NCBI GenBank assembly: GCA_027483885.1
Contig: JAIXTO010000187.1
Span: forward strand, 1 to 39,551
Source of the DNA: Rhizobiaceae bacterium
GTDB taxonomy: Bacteria > Pseudomonadota > Alphaproteobacteria > Rhizobiales > Rhizobiaceae
DNA length: 39,551 bases
Direction of reading: 5' to 3'
Shown: positions 38,557 to 39,551 of the stretch, piece by piece
Layout: every line of letters starts with the position of its first letter
How positions within the stretch are numbered: position 1 is the stretch's first letter
Program-made: the position numbers and the translations under genes
The notes under the pieces: model-generated
The model's database searches: none
Seen by the model: only the letters and a program-made list of their open reading frames with translations
What the model was told of the DNA's origin: nothing

Positions 38557-38579
38557 GGGCGGGAATGTTTTTCCCGCCC
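38557..38579 (-). terminator. Hairpin between MuA and MuB genes, T-run on the - strand
   Basis: A 9-bp stem (GGGCGGGAA/TTCCCGCCC) with a 5-base loop lies in the 116-base gap. Read on the - strand it is followed by TTCTTTTTTGG, a good intrinsic terminator tail. Rightward no T-run follows. It could stop antisense transcripts or modulate the MuA:MuB ratio. Confidence 0.55.
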
Positions 38580-38619
38580 ACCAATCAGCCCCAAAGGGCA
38601 AAGCATAGGAACCCTGTAA

Positions 38620-39551
38620 ATGAACCAGCATGTCACGACAAGTCCCTCAGTCAATGCTTCGGGATGGGAGCGGCCCCGGCCGACAGAGGAGTTTCTGGCG
38701 AAACATTCGCCGGATGATATCGCCACCTGGGAAATGCTGACCAGCCGCGTGGCCGAGATCGCCACGGCGAACGGCTTCACCAAGGCCGAGGTGCAGCGGC
38801 GCACCGGCATGGCGGAAGGCACCTTCAGCCAGTGGTTTGCCGGCAGCTACAAGGGCCGGCTTGAAACCTATAACCGGCAGGCCTCGCAGTGGATCGACGC
38901 CTTCACGGACGCCGCAGAAACAGCGACGGCGATCCCGCAATCGCCCCGCTTCATCAAGACCCGCATCGGAGCCGAGATCTTCGAGACGCTGACCTGGGCG
39001 CAGATGACCGCCGACATGGTCATGATCACCATCGGTGCCGGCATGGGCAAGACGGCCACCTGCCGCAACTATGTAGCAACCCGCCCGCATGTGTTTCATG
39101 CGACGGTCAGCCCCCACACCAAGACGGTTCACGGCATGCTGGTGGAACTGGCGGCTGAACTGGATGTGCGCGAGCATAACCCGGCCAAGCTAACCCGCGC
39201 GATCGGCGCCAAGCTTCAGCGCATCGGCGGCGGCTCTCTCCTTATCATCGACGAGGCGCAGAACCTTGTCGATGACGCGATCAACCAGCTGCGGCACTTC
39301 ATGGACATCCACCAGTGCGGCATCGCCCTTGTGGGCAACGAGGAGGTTTATACCCGCTTTGGCCGCAGTAATGGCGGGCCGAGCTATGCGCAGCTGAAAC
39401 GGCGCATCGGCAAGCGCCTGAAGCGCACAAAGCCCTATGCCGAGGATCTGGCGACATACATCGCCGCCTGGGGGATTTCCGATCCGGATTGCATCAAGCT
39501 GCTCACCGGCATCGGCATGAAGGGCGGCGCGCTCGGCCAGATCGAGAAGAC
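38620..39551 (+). CDS. MuB-type transposition ATPase (cut by window end)
   Basis: At least 310 residues, open at the right edge. An N-terminal helix-turn-helix (about residues 43-75, IATANGFTKAEVQRRTGMAEGTFSQW) is followed by an AAA+ core: Walker A GAGMGKT (139-145), Walker B LLIIDEAQ (D211, E212) and sensor LVGNEEV. This is the MuB layout. MuB is the AAA+ ATPase that polymerises on target DNA, delivers it to MuA and gives target immunity. The ATG at 38620 follows AGGAACCC. Confidence 0.88.
   Translation, partial: MNQHVTTSPSVNASGWERPRPTEEFLAKHSPDDIATWEMLTSRVAEIATANGFTKAEVQRRTGMAEGTFSQWFAGSYKGRLETYNRQASQWIDAFTDAAETATAIPQSPRFIKTRIGAEIFETLTWAQMTADMVMITIGAGMGKTATCRNYVATRPHVFHATVSPHTKTVHGMLVELAAELDVREHNPAKLTRAIGAKLQRIGGGSLLIIDEAQNLVDDAINQLRHFMDIHQCGIALVGNEEVYTRFGRSNGGPSYAQLKRRIGKRLKRTKPYAEDLATYIAAWGISDPDCIKLLTGIGMKGGALGQIEK

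Overview
The window is mostly a Mu-like transposable bacteriophage. It is GC-rich, densely packed and almost entirely coded on the + strand. Codon usage, the rhizobial flavour of several hypothetical proteins and the lack of Dam-type GATC clustering suggest an alphaproteobacterial host such as Rhizobium or Agrobacterium; this is inference. The head genes are of Mu type (gp25-gp29, F, G, I/Z). The tail genes are siphovirus-like: tube protein, frameshifting chaperone, tape measure, DUF1833, NlpC/P60 and J-like tip protein. A non-contractile Mu-like siphophage of the B3/D3112/RcapMu kind is therefore likely.

Layout. 1-118: the 3' end of an IS3-family insertion sequence. 116-658 (-): a membrane protein whose stop codon lies in the IS end. 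736-1760: gemA and a Mor-type activator. 1848-3508: lysis cassette (GH19 endolysin, holin candidate, overlapping Rz/Rz1 spanins). 3498-9686: DksA-like zinc finger, gp25-27, terminase, portal, F-like head protein with a C-terminal toxin-nuclease-like domain, and G. 9902-12357: protease with nested scaffold, decoration and major capsid proteins. 12449-26185: head-tail joining, tail tube, chaperones with a -1 slip site, tape measure with a cysteine peptidase domain, tail tip, and an SGNH-hydrolase tail fibre.

26356-28331 is the most unusual part. A Com-like zinc-finger gene, the translational activator of Mu mom, is present, but no mom follows it. Instead come a 58-residue ORF, an ABC ATPase-GNAT fusion and a formyltransferase-like gene, all overlapping. 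This looks like an alternative DNA (or other macromolecule) modification cassette at the mom locus. Downstream are an Abi-alpha/DUF4393-like gene with its own promoter, a frameshifted relic of a second formyltransferase, a reverse-strand gene of unknown function and a tRNA-like gene.

31573-39551 is a phage left end. It has a tandem array of short repeats (putative transposase sites), a lysogeny operon on the - strand (S24 repressor plus membrane protein), a symmetric divergent operator, Ner, small early genes, a ParB-like protein, a MuA-type DDE transposase and a MuB-type ATPase cut by the window end. Right-end genes therefore precede left-end genes. This implies two adjacent prophages or a permuted assembly.
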